Notes: a model not told the origin generated them from the sequence alone. Positions 53,309-61,822 are shown, counted from the first letter of the stretch. The stretch: DNA of 64,000 bases from Mycoplasma sp. CAG:956 (GCA_000433475.1 HF993102.1:1-64000); one strand, 5' to 3'. A program made the numbers and translations.

Positions 53309-54433
53309 TTATCTAAAAAATAACATATAAAGAGTAAATACAAATAGAATACCAAAGGTTATCCAACCATTAATACTACTTTGTTTATCAGTCTTATTTT
53401 TAATGCCAAGACCCATAGTGATAAATACACCACCAATTAAACCACCAATATGAGCATAAAAATCAATATTAGATACAACTAAACTTAAGGCTAAGTTAAG
53501 AACAATTACGGGAATAATTTCACTATATAAGGCTTTACCCATATATAATCTATAGTAATAGCCAAAATAACATAAAGCCCCCATAAGTCCAAATATAGCT
53601 CCACTAGCCCCAAGGGACCAGCTGGTATTAAAGATACAAGAAAACATGGAACCAATAATACCACTTACAAAATAAATAAGTAAAAATTTCTTCTTACCAA
53701 AATAATTTTCCGTAGCACAACCAATAACATATAGCGAATACATATTACATAGTAAATGCCAAATAGAACCATGCATAAACATTCCGGTAACTAACCTATA
53801 AACTTGTCCACTTCTTACTAAAGAACCATTTACTGCTCCTAAGGTAGTTAAACTTGGAAATAATATTTGTAAAATATAAACTAAAGTACAAAGTGCTATT
53901 AAAACATAAGTAACAACTATCTTTTTAGGTTTAAATACTTCTTCATACTTTCTATTTTCCTTGGCTGTCTTACTATTTATATCATTAGTAACATTAACTA
54001 TTAAGTCAACATCATTATCAGCATTAATAATATCTTTTTCAATATTAGGAAAAGCTTCTACTACGATTTGGTTATGCACTAAATCTTGGGTATCATTTAC
54101 TTTAATATTATCAATATGATCAATACTATCTAATTTAACATCATCATTTAAATCTAAGAAAATATTTAAAACATTCATCTTCCAAGATAAAGTCTTCTTT
54201 TTTATTTGTCTTGCTACATTATTAGTTTTATATATATCAAAATTAAATTGTTCTTTATTATGTATATAATTAGAATTAATTCTTATTATTTTATATGGTC
54301 CTTCAACATTTTCTAACCACACTTCATTTCTTACTCCATTAACTACTATCGGTGTATAGTTTTCTTTAGTAACTAAGAAATGTACTAATTTCATGACAAT
54401 TTCATCTTTTTTATCCATACTAATTGAACTCAT
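53309..54433 (-). CDS. Rhomboid intramembrane serine protease
   Basis: Six helices in the C-terminal half, with the catalytic Ser in SLGASGAIFGL (about 277) and His in DFYAHIGGLIGG (about 328); HGSIWHLLCNMYSL carries the conserved His/Asn of helix 2. The N-terminal 175 residues are cytoplasmic and have no named domain, similar in size to the YqgP family. It cleaves membrane proteins within the bilayer; targets unknown. The start is ATG at 54433; an in-frame GTG at 54442 is inside the ribosome site GGTGGT. Confidence 0.9.
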   Translation of the reverse strand: MSSISMDKKDEIVMKLVHFLVTKENYTPIVVNGVRNEVWLENVEGPYKIIRINSNYIHNKEQFNFDIYKTNNVARQIKKKTLSWKMNVLNIFLDLNDDVKLDSIDHIDNIKVNDTQDLVHNQIVVEAFPNIEKDIINADNDVDLIVNVTNDINSKTAKENRKYEEVFKPKKIVVTYVLIALCTLVYILQILFPSLTTLGAVNGSLVRSGQVYRLVTGMFMHGSIWHLLCNMYSLYVIGCATENYFGKKKFLLIYFVSGIIGSMFSCIFNTSWSLGASGAIFGLMGALCYFGYYYRLYMGKALYSEIIPVIVLNLALSLVVSNIDFYAHIGGLIGGVFITMGLGIKNKTDKQSSINGWITFGILFVFTLYMLFFR

Positions 54434-54488
54434 TTTTACCACCTTCTATTATTTTATTATACTTCATATAATTAGTAAAGGAGTATTT

Positions 54489-54812
54489 ATGACCACTATT
54501 ACTATTATATTATTTATTATTTCTTTTGCTTTACTTAACTTTTCTTTAATTTCTATTTTCTATCATAATAAGTTTACTAATGATACTACTTATTTTATTT
54601 TAAGTAATTCAATTATTTTAGTTAGCATTCTTTTATTTTATCATTATTTTAATGATTATTATTTATCTTTAATATTTAGTGTTTTTTATTTTATTAATAA
54701 TATTTGTCTTGCTATTGAACTGAAAAAAGTTAGTATTAAATATTTTTTCTTTAGTATTCCGTACCTTTTATTTAATATTTACTTTTTATCTTTATTAATT
54801 TTTAAATTATAG
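54489..54812 (+). CDS. Small polytopic membrane protein
   Basis: 107 aa with three or four hydrophobic helices and almost no charged residues. No family recognised. Starts at ATG 54489, eight bases after AAAGGAG. A longer reading back to 54393 would run into the divergent rhomboid gene and lacks a ribosome site. Its last six bases overlap the end of the convergent rluD gene. Confidence 0.65.
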   Translation: MTTITIILFIISFALLNFSLISIFYHNKFTNDTTYFILSNSIILVSILLFYHYFNDYYLSLIFSVFYFINNICLAIELKKVSIKYFFFSIPYLLFNIYFLSLLIFKL

Positions 54813-55718
54813 AGTATCTTGTTCTAATTTTTCTTCATTATCTAACTTATCTAGGAAGTCTTTAAAATACTTTGGAACATCTCTTTTAAAATACATTTTT
54901 TCTTTAGTAATAGGATGGATAAATTCCATACTATAAGAATGTAAGAATTGACCGAAATCGTCTGTGCTTTTATTAGAATACACTGGGTCATTATAAACGG
55001 GATAGCCAATATACTTCGTATGTACTCTTATTTGATGAGTTCTTCCCGTTTCTAGTCTTGCTTTAACTAAAGTATATCCAGCTTTATATCTTTTTAAAAC
55101 CTCTAAATGGGTTATAGCTTTTTTACTGTTATTAGGAGTTACAGTCATTCTTAAACGATTCTTTTCATCACGACCTATGGGTGCATCAATCGTTGCTGTG
55201 TCATGAGGAAATATCCCACACAAAAGGGCTATATATTCTCTTTTGATACTATGCTCTTTAAAATATTCTCCTAATATTTCATGGGCTTTATTAGTCTTAG
55301 CAATCATAATAAGACCTGATGTATCTTTATCAATACGATGAACTATTCCTAGCCTTTCAACCCCATTAATATCGGATAATTTATCCGTATAACTTTTTAA
55401 GGCATTAACAAGAGTATGGTCTTTATTACCATTACCAGGATGTACTACCATACCACTAGGTTTATTAATAATAATAATATCATCGTCTTCAAAGACAATA
55501 TCTAAAGGATAATCCCAAGGTGTAATATCTTCTGTATCCGTTTTAACATTATTAATCGTAATTTTATCACCTTGTTTTACTTTATAACTAGGTTTTATCT
55601 TACTATCATTAACTAAAATATCACCGTTTTTAATTAAATTTAAAATCAAGTTTCTTGAATAATCAGTATTATCCGCAATATACTTATCTATTCTTACATC
55701 ATTTATATCTGCAATCAT
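54807..55718 (-). CDS. rluD: RluD-family 23S rRNA pseudouridine synthase
   Basis: Converts uridines of 23S rRNA to pseudouridine. An N-terminal S4 domain (about 8-70, IDKYIADNTDYSRNLILNLI) precedes the catalytic domain with VHRIDKDTSGLIMIAK (catalytic Asp) and RLETGRTHQIRVH. 303 aa is standard. Its ATG overlaps the lspA TGA by four bases (ATGA), the usual lspA-rluD operon. The exact target site in rRNA cannot be told from sequence, hence the family-level name. Confidence 0.92.
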   Translation of the reverse strand: MIADINDVRIDKYIADNTDYSRNLILNLIKNGDILVNDSKIKPSYKVKQGDKITINNVKTDTEDITPWDYPLDIVFEDDDIIIINKPSGMVVHPGNGNKDHTLVNALKSYTDKLSDINGVERLGIVHRIDKDTSGLIMIAKTNKAHEILGEYFKEHSIKREYIALLCGIFPHDTATIDAPIGRDEKNRLRMTVTPNNSKKAITHLEVLKRYKAGYTLVKARLETGRTHQIRVHTKYIGYPVYNDPVYSNKSTDDFGQFLHSYSMEFIHPITKEKMYFKRDVPKYFKDFLDKLDNEEKLEQDTL

Positions 55719-56155
55719 TTCTTATCCCCCAAACTCATTATTAAAACCATTAAAATTATTCCTAAAGTAATACATATATCAGCTAGATTAAAGATTGGAA
55801 AACTTATTCCAAAGATAAAGGTTTCTAAATAATCAATAACATAACCTCTAAATACTCTATCTATTAAATTACCTATTATACCACCCAAGATTACTCCGAA
55901 TAATATATCATACTTTTTAGTCTTTGGTAAATCTTTTCTTAAATTAAATAAGAAATATATTAAAATAAGACTAAATAATAAGATTAAATATCTTTTATTT
56001 TCTAAAAAACTAAAAGCTACTCCATAATTATAGACTTTATGAATATTAAATAATTTTGGTAATATTTCTATAAATAATACTTTTTTATCAATTATAAACT
56101 TAATTATTTGATCTAATATAGTTATTAAAATACTTATTATAATACTGGTTTTCAT
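55715..56155 (-). CDS. lspA: Lipoprotein signal peptidase (signal peptidase II)
   Basis: Aspartic protease in the membrane that removes lipoprotein signal peptides after lipidation. Four helices; conserved blocks NYGVAFSFL, GGIIGNLIDRVFRGYVIDYL (first Asp in ID) and FNLADICITLG (second catalytic Asp). 146 aa, standard. Works with the Lgt-like protein at 6.3 kb on lipoproteins such as those at 20.6 and 26.2 kb. Confidence 0.95.
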   Translation of the reverse strand: MKTSIIISILITILDQIIKFIIDKKVLFIEILPKLFNIHKVYNYGVAFSFLENKRYLILLFSLILIYFLFNLRKDLPKTKKYDILFGVILGGIIGNLIDRVFRGYVIDYLETFIFGISFPIFNLADICITLGIILMVLIMSLGDKK

Positions 56156-56170
56156 AACATCACTTGTTTA

Positions 56171-56401
56171 TTATATCATAATATCAACTAAAATGACATC
56201 TTCCCCAATTCTTTTTATTTGTTTAAAAGTAATAGTCGTTTCATTGTCTTTATTAAATAAGTTATTTAGGCTACCTCTTTTTTCAATACTTAAGTATTCT
56301 ATAATACCAGCATCATTTATTACCGCATCAATTATTCGCCCAATTTTTTTACCATCATTAATATTAACTACATCTTTAGTCTGTAAATCTGATAAATGCA
56401 T
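56171..56401 (-). CDS. YlmC/YmxH-family PRC-barrel protein
   Basis: 76 aa with the pattern of the YlmC/YmxH sporulation-associated family: MHLSDLQTKDVVNINDGKKI, GRIIDAVIND and a final ILVDIMI. PRC-barrel proteins bind partner proteins or RNA; in Bacillus relatives some are expressed during sporulation, but the role is not clear. Ribosome site AGGTGAT; lspA follows 15 bp downstream, so it likely heads the ylmC-like/lspA/rluD operon. Confidence 0.85.
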   Translation of the reverse strand: MHLSDLQTKDVVNINDGKKIGRIIDAVINDAGIIEYLSIEKRGSLNNLFNKDNETTITFKQIKRIGEDVILVDIMI

Positions 56402-56423
56402 AATATCACCTAATTAATTATAT

Positions 56424-56452
56424 TGCTGAATTATCTATTTTTTGTTAAAATA
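56424..56452 (+). promoter_or_regulatory. Promoter of the 128-aa membrane protein gene
   Basis: TTGCTG (56424-56429), 17-bp spacer, TAAAAT (56447-56452), 21 bp before the ATG at 56474. Confidence 0.6.
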
Positions 56453-56473
56453 TTTATAGAAAGGACGATTAAT

Positions 56474-56860
56474 ATGTACGATTACGCTTATAAAACAAGT
56501 GTTGGTGGCTTTTATACTTTTAAATTAGTTGCATTTATAATTGCTATTGCCGCTACTATTATTATTTATACTGTTTTTATGGATAAACGTAACAAAGATA
56601 CTTATAGTAATCCTTTAAAGAAATTATTTGATTACTTACATTTTAATAAATTCTTTATGGAACCTATTTTAAAGATTACTTATATCTTTTGTAGTTTATA
56701 TATAACTATTACAGCTTTTGGCTATATTGGTACTTCCTTCTTATTATTCTTTTTACTTTTAATCTTGGGTAATGTTATTTTAAGAATGTTTTTTGAAGGT
56801 CTAATGGTTATTTATAAAATTTATCTAAATTTAAATGAGATAAATAAGAAAATGAAATAA
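56474..56860 (+). CDS. Membrane protein of unknown function, 128 aa
   Basis: Three hydrophobic segments (about 15-35, 65-85 and 90-115), a basic loop, and a charged end. No family recognised. Starts at ATG 56474 after GAAAGGA; a longer reading from 56423 includes the promoter. It is convergent with sigG (the genes meet with no gap), and its terminator lies inside the sigG coding sequence. Confidence 0.65.
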   Translation: MYDYAYKTSVGGFYTFKLVAFIIAIAATIIIYTVFMDKRNKDTYSNPLKKLFDYLHFNKFFMEPILKITYIFCSLYITITAFGYIGTSFLLFFLLLILGNVILRMFFEGLMVIYKIYLNLNEINKKMK

Positions 56861-57634
56861 TTATTTTATAATATGACGAAGAGTGCTTATGGCACTTTTT
56901 TCTATGCGTGAAACTTGAGCTTGGCTGATATTTAAAGCTGCTGCTATTTCTTCTTGAGTTTTTCCCATGACATATCTATCTTCTAAGATTATTTGTTCCC
57001 TTTGTTTTAAACTAGTTAATGCTTTTCTTAATGTTAACAACATATCTTTATCTTTGTCTAAACTTTTATCCGCTAATTTATCACATAAGTAAATTGTATC
57101 ACCACCGTCACTATAGATAGGTTCAAAAATACTTACTGGTGCTACTAAAGAGTCCATAGCTCCTTTTATATCGTACAAACTAAGGTCTAGGGCCTTACCA
57201 ATATCTTGCCAAGAAGGTTCTCTATCATGTTCTTTTAAGTAGTCTTCTTTATATTTTAAAATGCGATAAGCATTATCTTTAATGCCTCTACTAATTCGTA
57301 CCGAAGTATTGTCCCTAATGTATCTTCTAATCTCCCCCATAATAAGTGGCACAGCATACGTTGAAAACAAGCAGTTATAATTAATATCAAAATTATCCAC
57401 GGCTTTAATAAGACCAACACAGCCTATTTGAAATAAATCATCAACATTATATTTACTTTTATCAAATCTTTGAACTATGGATAAAACAAGACGTAAGTTA
57501 CCATTTACTAGAGTATCTTTGCACAAAGTATCTCCTTCATGCATTTTAATAAATAGTTCTTTCATTTCTTCATTGGTAAGTGTTTTTAAACTACTTGTTT
57601 TAATACCTGCAATATCTACTTTATATCTTCCCAT
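56861..57634 (-). CDS. sigG: Forespore RNA polymerase sigma factor SigG
   Basis: Closely matches SigG over its full length (257 aa): N-terminal MGRYKVDIAGIKTSSLKTLT, region 2 NGNLRLVLSIVQRFDKSKYN then VDDLFQIGCVGLIKAVDNFD and FSTYAVPLIMGEIRRYIRD, and region 4 GKTQEEIAAALNISQAQVSR. In Bacillus and Clostridia SigG directs late forespore genes. Here it stands apart from spoIIGA-sigE. Ribosome site AGGTGATG. With spoIIP it is the best evidence that this organism can sporulate. Confidence 0.93.
   Translation of the reverse strand: MGRYKVDIAGIKTSSLKTLTNEEMKELFIKMHEGDTLCKDTLVNGNLRLVLSIVQRFDKSKYNVDDLFQIGCVGLIKAVDNFDINYNCLFSTYAVPLIMGEIRRYIRDNTSVRISRGIKDNAYRILKYKEDYLKEHDREPSWQDIGKALDLSLYDIKGAMDSLVAPVSIFEPIYSDGGDTIYLCDKLADKSLDKDKDMLLTLRKALTSLKQREQIILEDRYVMGKTQEEIAAALNISQAQVSRIEKSAISTLRHIIK
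56880..56902 (+). terminator. Terminator of the 128-aa gene within sigG
   Basis: Stem AGTGC / GCACT with a short loop and six T on the plus strand, within the 3' end of the convergent sigG. Confidence 0.65.
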
Positions 57635-57687
57635 AACATCACCTAACCAAATTATGGAAATTTTACTAATGTTTTATACACAGAATG

Positions 57688-57846
57688 CTAAAAGAAAAGA
57701 AAAAAAGTTATAAAACATTTAATTTTACAACTTTCTAACCAGCCCTTTTTGAGCAACCGTATTATCATGATTCGTATGTTTTCCTCATACTGGCTATACT
57801 CTTCAATATTAACCTTAACATCTTCGGCAATCTTTTCGTCGTAAAA
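57688..57846 (-). pseudogene. Possible truncated coding remnant
   Basis: An open frame without a start codon reads FYDEKIAEDVKVNIEEYSQY then EENIRIMIIRLLKKGWLESC up to a TAG at 57688. The acid/base pattern looks protein-like for about 40 residues. The preceding bases contain stops and there is no ribosome site. It may be the tail of a deleted gene, or chance. Its 3' part overlaps a terminator. Confidence 0.22.
57695..57734 (-). terminator. Intrinsic terminator after the 57858 gene
   Basis: Twelve-bp stem AAAGTTGTAAAA / TTTTATAACTTT (one G-U), 7-nt loop, T-rich tail on the minus strand. Confidence 0.7.
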
Positions 57847-57857
57847 TTAGATATTTT

Positions 57858-58685
57858 TTACTTAGTTCTAATTTTTACTCTTGCTAGTTGTGGCGATACC
57901 TGGATATCTTTATTTTCTTTGCAGGTCTTTTCATCATCCAAATTTGTATTTAATATTTCTTCAATCTTTTTGTCAATTGAATTTTTAAGTTGTTGTTCTA
58001 AATGATTTTGCTTATTATCAGAAATTTGCTCTTCATTATTAGCCTCTTGCATTTTTACCATTTCTTCAATTTTTAAGTAAGCATTTAACTGTATTTTAGT
58101 AAGTCTAGAGTAGCACTCTTGGCGTTTAAAAGGTGCTAAATCTAAGTCATGGGTTTCTTCGGGACTAATTTTTGCGTAGGTGTAAGCTATTTCTCTAATT
58201 TGGGCTAAATCACTTTGATAGCCAAGATATTTGGCAGCAATAATATAATCGATAAGATTATTAACATAGTTTAAAAACAAATTTTCTTCTTTGCTATCAG
58301 AAACATTAATATAGGTTCTGGTTTTATTTATTTCAGCCTCTAACGTTTTTTTAATTTCTTCAATACGTTTAGAAGCCTTTTCATCATTATTTTTTTCTAC
58401 TATGGCGGTAATTACTGCTGATATAGGAAATGATGAAAAAAGCCAAGCAATGGTAAGAGCAAATTTAACTGCAGGCTTTGTTTTTGAACTGTAAAGAAAA
58501 ATGGAATTATATCTATGTCTGTACCAAAATTCATTTTTTAAAACATTATTATAACAAATTAATGCTTCTTCTTTGGTAGAACAATATCCTTTTATTAGAA
58601 AATTTTCAACAACATGCCATTCTTCAACAGTACAATTATTTCCGGCGCGAGTACCAAGTAAATCAAATTCTGTTACTAATTCCAT
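57858..58685 (-). CDS. Membrane protein, paralogue of the 58692 gene
   Basis: 275 aa: a conserved N-terminal domain (TVEEWHVVENFLIKGYCSTK, EEALICYNNVLKNEFWYRHR), one or two hydrophobic helices (about 70-95), then a coiled-coil-rich charged region with AAKYLGYQSDLAQIREIAYT and a long C-terminal acidic and Gln-rich tail. No named family. It is 6 bp after its paralogue and likely cotranscribed. Predicted inner-membrane protein with the bulk in the cytoplasm. Ribosome site AAGTGATT. Confidence 0.65.
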   Translation of the reverse strand: MELVTEFDLLGTRAGNNCTVEEWHVVENFLIKGYCSTKEEALICYNNVLKNEFWYRHRYNSIFLYSSKTKPAVKFALTIAWLFSSFPISAVITAIVEKNNDEKASKRIEEIKKTLEAEINKTRTYINVSDSKEENLFLNYVNNLIDYIIAAKYLGYQSDLAQIREIAYTYAKISPEETHDLDLAPFKRQECYSRLTKIQLNAYLKIEEMVKMQEANNEEQISDNKQNHLEQQLKNSIDKKIEEILNTNLDDEKTCKENKDIQVSPQLARVKIRTK

Positions 58686-58691
58686 ATTAAA

Positions 58692-59480
58692 TCACTTCTT
58701 TCTATTTAAAGTTAGCCCCTGTCCTTTATCACTAAAATCACTAGTAAAATCTATATCATATTTTGGGTTATCATCGATATTTAAAGTATCCAATTTTCTA
58801 TCAACAATATTTTGAATCTGATAATTAATTTCTTTACTCCTTTGATAAAACTTTATTTTGTTTTCAATATCAAGGTCCAAAATTTTTTTAAATATTGCTA
58901 CTTTTTCGGCTACGGTTAATATTTTTTTAGACTTAATATCTTTAACATATTGATGTGCAATATTTTGTAATTCATATAAATCACTTTGGTAGCCGGGATA
59001 TTTTACTTGGGCAATTGTATCTAAAGTACTAGAAATTTCTCTGATAATTTCATCATCTCTTTGATAAATATCTTTTACTTGTTCTTTTAATTGATTTTCA
59101 AGTTCAGATAAAATAGCTTTTGCCTCTTTATGCTTTTTAATACTAATTATTTTATTGACCACTCTATAAAGAATAATGTCACTTACCAAGAAAACGGCTA
59201 TAACTTTGGGCATTTTGTCAGCAAATACTGCGAGCAAGAAAATAAACTTAAGGAAAGCACCTACCGCTTCTGCTATTATATCGTTTGTAGAGATAGCATC
59301 TACCAGACTAGTCTCATACCAATTATGATTTTCTAACATGTTTTTATAGCAAATAATTTTTTCTTCTAAGGAATTGCAACCACCACATAAAATAAAGTTC
59401 TTCACTATTTTCCATTCTTCATCAGTAGATTTATTCAAATATCTAATATCTTCTAATTCTGTACCTCTTATCCATTCCAT
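58692..59480 (-). CDS. Membrane protein, paralogue of the 57858 gene
   Basis: 262 aa with the same architecture: TDEEWKIVKNFILCGGCNSL, EEKIICYKNMLENHNWYE, a hydrophobic region of about two helices (75-108), a coiled coil and VKYPGYQSDLYELQNIAHQY. It lacks the long C-terminal tail of its partner. First gene of the pair, with a consensus promoter (59508-59536) and a G-run ribosome site (GAGGGGG). Function unknown; the two may hetero-oligomerise. Confidence 0.65.
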   Translation of the reverse strand: MEWIRGTELEDIRYLNKSTDEEWKIVKNFILCGGCNSLEEKIICYKNMLENHNWYETSLVDAISTNDIIAEAVGAFLKFIFLLAVFADKMPKVIAVFLVSDIILYRVVNKIISIKKHKEAKAILSELENQLKEQVKDIYQRDDEIIREISSTLDTIAQVKYPGYQSDLYELQNIAHQYVKDIKSKKILTVAEKVAIFKKILDLDIENKIKFYQRSKEINYQIQNIVDRKLDTLNIDDNPKYDIDFTSDFSDKGQGLTLNRKK

Positions 59481-59507
59481 GCATTATCCCCCTCTTTGTT
59501 GAGGATT

Positions 59508-59536
59508 ATCATAACGCATAGTTTACACCGTGTCAA
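59508..59536 (-). promoter_or_regulatory. Promoter of the paralogous membrane pair
   Basis: Minus strand TTGACA (59531-59536), 17-bp spacer, TATGAT (59508-59513). Confidence 0.8.
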
Positions 59537-59550
59537 GTTTTTTAGACTTT

Positions 59551-59579
59551 AAAAAACTACCCAATTGCCTTAAGTAGTC
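59551..59579 (-). terminator. Intrinsic terminator of the Xre-family gene
   Basis: Nine-bp stem ACTACTTAA / TTGGGTAGT (two G-U), loop GGCAA, six T on the minus strand. Confidence 0.8.
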
Positions 59580-59645
59580 TTATAAACTCTACCTATGCTA
59601 TTCCTATAGCACTAAGTGAGATAAAACGATTTAAAAGGGATATAA

Positions 59646-60389
59646 CTACTTTTCTTTAGTCTTACCTTTAGGGTAAATTAACTTATTATTACTGATTGCT
59701 AAATCTTTGTTAATTAACATAGTCTCTTTTTTTTCTTCGCCGTCCAGCTTATACGTTATGTCTACTGTAAATTTACTATTTTTATAGCCTTTCTTAGTAA
59801 ATAATTCATCATAACTATAATCTTCGATATTAATTCCTGTAAAAAAACTACTCTGCCCCTTAATAAGCTCATCATCTATTTTAAATTCAACATTAATAAT
59901 ATCATTTTCTTTTACTTTATCATTCTTAATGTCAAAAGTCCCACTCTTTAAAATAAATTTCTGGCTTGATTCTGCAAAAATGCCGTTTGTATAAGTAAAA
60001 GTGTCACTATCACCATTTAAAACATAAACTCTTATTCTGTTAAAGTTATTAAAAAAGTACATGCTAAGTAAAACAAACAATATAGTTAGAGCAATTGCAG
60101 CAAAATTTATCATTCTAAATTTAAAGACTTTTTTACTAAACTTTTTGGTTTCGACTTCTAAATAATTATCTTTTTCTTCTATAGTTTTCAAAAATTCATC
60201 CATAGACATATTAAAAACTTTACACAATTTCTGCATTATTTCTATTGATAAGCCCCTTTGACCATTTTCTATCTTTGAAAAATAACTTCTTGAAATACCA
60301 AGTTTACTGGCCAACTCCTCTTGACTCATTTTATTTTCTTTTCGCAAGCTTTTGATTCTTGAGCCTATTAATTTTTCTTCGTTTTCCAT
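59646..60389 (-). CDS. Xre-family regulator with transmembrane helix
   Basis: Residues 10-66 are a Cro/CI-type helix-turn-helix (RIKSLRKENKMSQEELASKL, GISRSYFSKIENGQRG). A membrane helix (about 94-114) and a 130-aa extracytoplasmic domain follow, without a named family. Such proteins sense an outside signal and regulate DNA directly. The promoter of the gene contains a perfect palindrome in its spacer, suggesting autoregulation. It is preceded by a GAGG ribosome site and ends in a strong terminator. Confidence 0.82.
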   Translation of the reverse strand: MENEEKLIGSRIKSLRKENKMSQEELASKLGISRSYFSKIENGQRGLSIEIMQKLCKVFNMSMDEFLKTIEEKDNYLEVETKKFSKKVFKFRMINFAAIALTILFVLLSMYFFNNFNRIRVYVLNGDSDTFTYTNGIFAESSQKFILKSGTFDIKNDKVKENDIINVEFKIDDELIKGQSSFFTGINIEDYSYDELFTKKGYKNSKFTVDITYKLDGEEKKETMLINKDLAISNNKLIYPKGKTKEK

Positions 60390-60410
60390 ACTTTTTGCCT
60401 CACAACTTAA

Positions 60411-60439
60411 ATTTTACATTAATAAGTCTTATTTGTCTA
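60411..60439 (-). promoter_or_regulatory. Promoter with spacer palindrome, Xre-family gene
   Basis: Minus strand TAGACA (60434-60439), 17-bp spacer, TAAAAT (60411-60416). Within the spacer is AATAAG-T-CTTATT (60421-60433), a perfect 6+1+6 palindrome placed to block RNA polymerase, a likely operator for the product. Confidence 0.6.
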
Positions 60440-60530
60440 TCCAAATTTTTTTATTATTATAAAGCTATAGATAATTTTTAATTCATTAATATATATAATC
60501 ATTGTTTTGTTAATTTGCAAGTTATTTTAG

Positions 60531-60562
60531 AAAAAAGTAAGCAAAATTTCTTCTGCTTACTT
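60531..60562 (-). terminator. Terminator of the pfkB-smr unit
   Basis: Stem AAGTAAGCA / TGCTTACTT, 9-nt loop, followed by T on the minus strand. Confidence 0.85.
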
Positions 60563-60568
60563 CCAATT

Positions 60569-60838
60569 TTATTTTAAGTTTAATAGAACAACAGTTTGCC
60601 CATCATTTAAACCATCAATATAATATTTATTAACCCTTTTATTTCTTTTTAGTAATTCATGTGTTTTACTTCTTAGAGCTCCACTACCTTTACCATGAAT
60701 AATAATAATTTTATCATTTTTTAATTTAACATTATCTCTGATAAAGGCTTCAATTAAATAAACAATAGTGGCAGTTGTTTCACCATGTAAATCTAAATGT
60801 GGTAAATAATCAGTAAAAGGGTCAATTATTTTTCTCAT
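60569..60838 (-). CDS. Stand-alone Smr-domain protein
   Basis: 89 aa forming essentially one Smr domain: LDLHGETTATIVYLIEAFIR, then IIIIHGKGSGALRSKTHELL and DGQTVVLL. Smr domains nick or bind DNA or RNA, and occur at the end of MutS2. Here the domain is alone, so the role could be in RNA or ribosome rescue or DNA repair. It overlaps pfkB by 17 bases and is cotranscribed with it. Confidence 0.85.
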   Translation of the reverse strand: MRKIIDPFTDYLPHLDLHGETTATIVYLIEAFIRDNVKLKNDKIIIIHGKGSGALRSKTHELLKRNKRVNKYYIDGLNDGQTVVLLNLK

Positions 60839-61727
60839 AAATTTTGTTTACCTCATCTAGTTTAGAAATGGAAATGCGTCCTCCTATTACTCTAGTGGCA
60901 AGACCAGCTGCTATATTACCATACTTAATTGATTTTTCTAAAGTAAAATTATTAGCAATGCCATAACTAAAAGCTCCGGTAAAAATATCACCACAACCAG
61001 AAGTATCAACAACTTCCATTTTTAAAGATGGGGAAATTTTTATTTGGTCATCTACCATATACATTGCACCATTATTACCTAAAGTTATAATTATATTTTG
61101 ATGCTCATAGCGACTTCTAAGCTCAGTATAAGCATTAACTAAAGCCGAAACATTGCTACTATCAATTGGCATTTTTAAATGACCACTAACAAAGTCTAGA
61201 GAACATATTAAATAATTTACTTTTAAAGCTAAATTGGCAATATCTTGGTTAAATCTAGTTGCTCTTAAAATGGTAACAGCTTTAGGAAATCTTTCGATAG
61301 TTGATTTAGAGGCATAAGTATCGTTACCATCTAAAACAATTAAATCGGGTTGAAAATCAAAATCAAATTTCTTTAATTTTACAAATTCATCAGCAACATC
61401 AAAGCTAGTTGACATTTTATTTTTGTTATCAACTAAAACAAAGGATAGTACGGTATCTTTTTCATATGATGTTTCTACATACCTGGTATCAACTCCAGCT
61501 GTTTCTAATTCCTTACGAACTCTGTTACCATAAACATCATTACCAACAACACCAGCAAATGTTGATGAAATACCCCATTTAGCAAGCATATATGCAACAT
61601 TGCACGCAGTTCCCCCACCACAGCCAATCTTATTAATAAATCTTAGCTTATCTCCTTCTTTTGGGTATTCATCAACACTTACATATATATCATAACTAGC
61701 TTGACCTATCGACAAAGTTTTAATCAT
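60822..61727 (-). CDS. PfkB-family carbohydrate or nucleoside kinase
   Basis: Ribokinase-fold kinase: the substrate-binding GCGGGTACNVAYMLAKWG (near 33-50), a TFAGVVGNDVYGNRVRKELE block, and the catalytic and anion-hole motif DTSGCGDIFTGAFSYGIANN, with the base Asp; the usual DTxGAGD has Cys for Ala here. 301 aa is normal. The substrate (sugar phosphate, ribose or nucleoside) cannot be told. Ribosome site AAGGAG. Divided from ppdK by a bidirectional terminator. Confidence 0.88.
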   Translation of the reverse strand: MIKTLSIGQASYDIYVSVDEYPKEGDKLRFINKIGCGGGTACNVAYMLAKWGISSTFAGVVGNDVYGNRVRKELETAGVDTRYVETSYEKDTVLSFVLVDNKNKMSTSFDVADEFVKLKKFDFDFQPDLIVLDGNDTYASKSTIERFPKAVTILRATRFNQDIANLALKVNYLICSLDFVSGHLKMPIDSSNVSALVNAYTELRSRYEHQNIIITLGNNGAMYMVDDQIKISPSLKMEVVDTSGCGDIFTGAFSYGIANNFTLEKSIKYGNIAAGLATRVIGGRISISKLDEVNKIYEKNN

Positions 61728-61786
61728 TTTCTTATCTCCTTATACTAATATCTACAGTAAAGATTATACTATATTTTTACTAAGAA

Positions 61787-61822
61787 AAAAAGTACCAGCT
61801 TTAGAGTTTTATGGTACTTTTT
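61787..61822. terminator. Terminator between ppdK and the pfkB-family gene
   Basis: Eleven-bp arms AAAAAGTACCA / TGGTACTTTTT around a 14-nt loop, with T runs; just after the ppdK stop. Confidence 0.85.
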
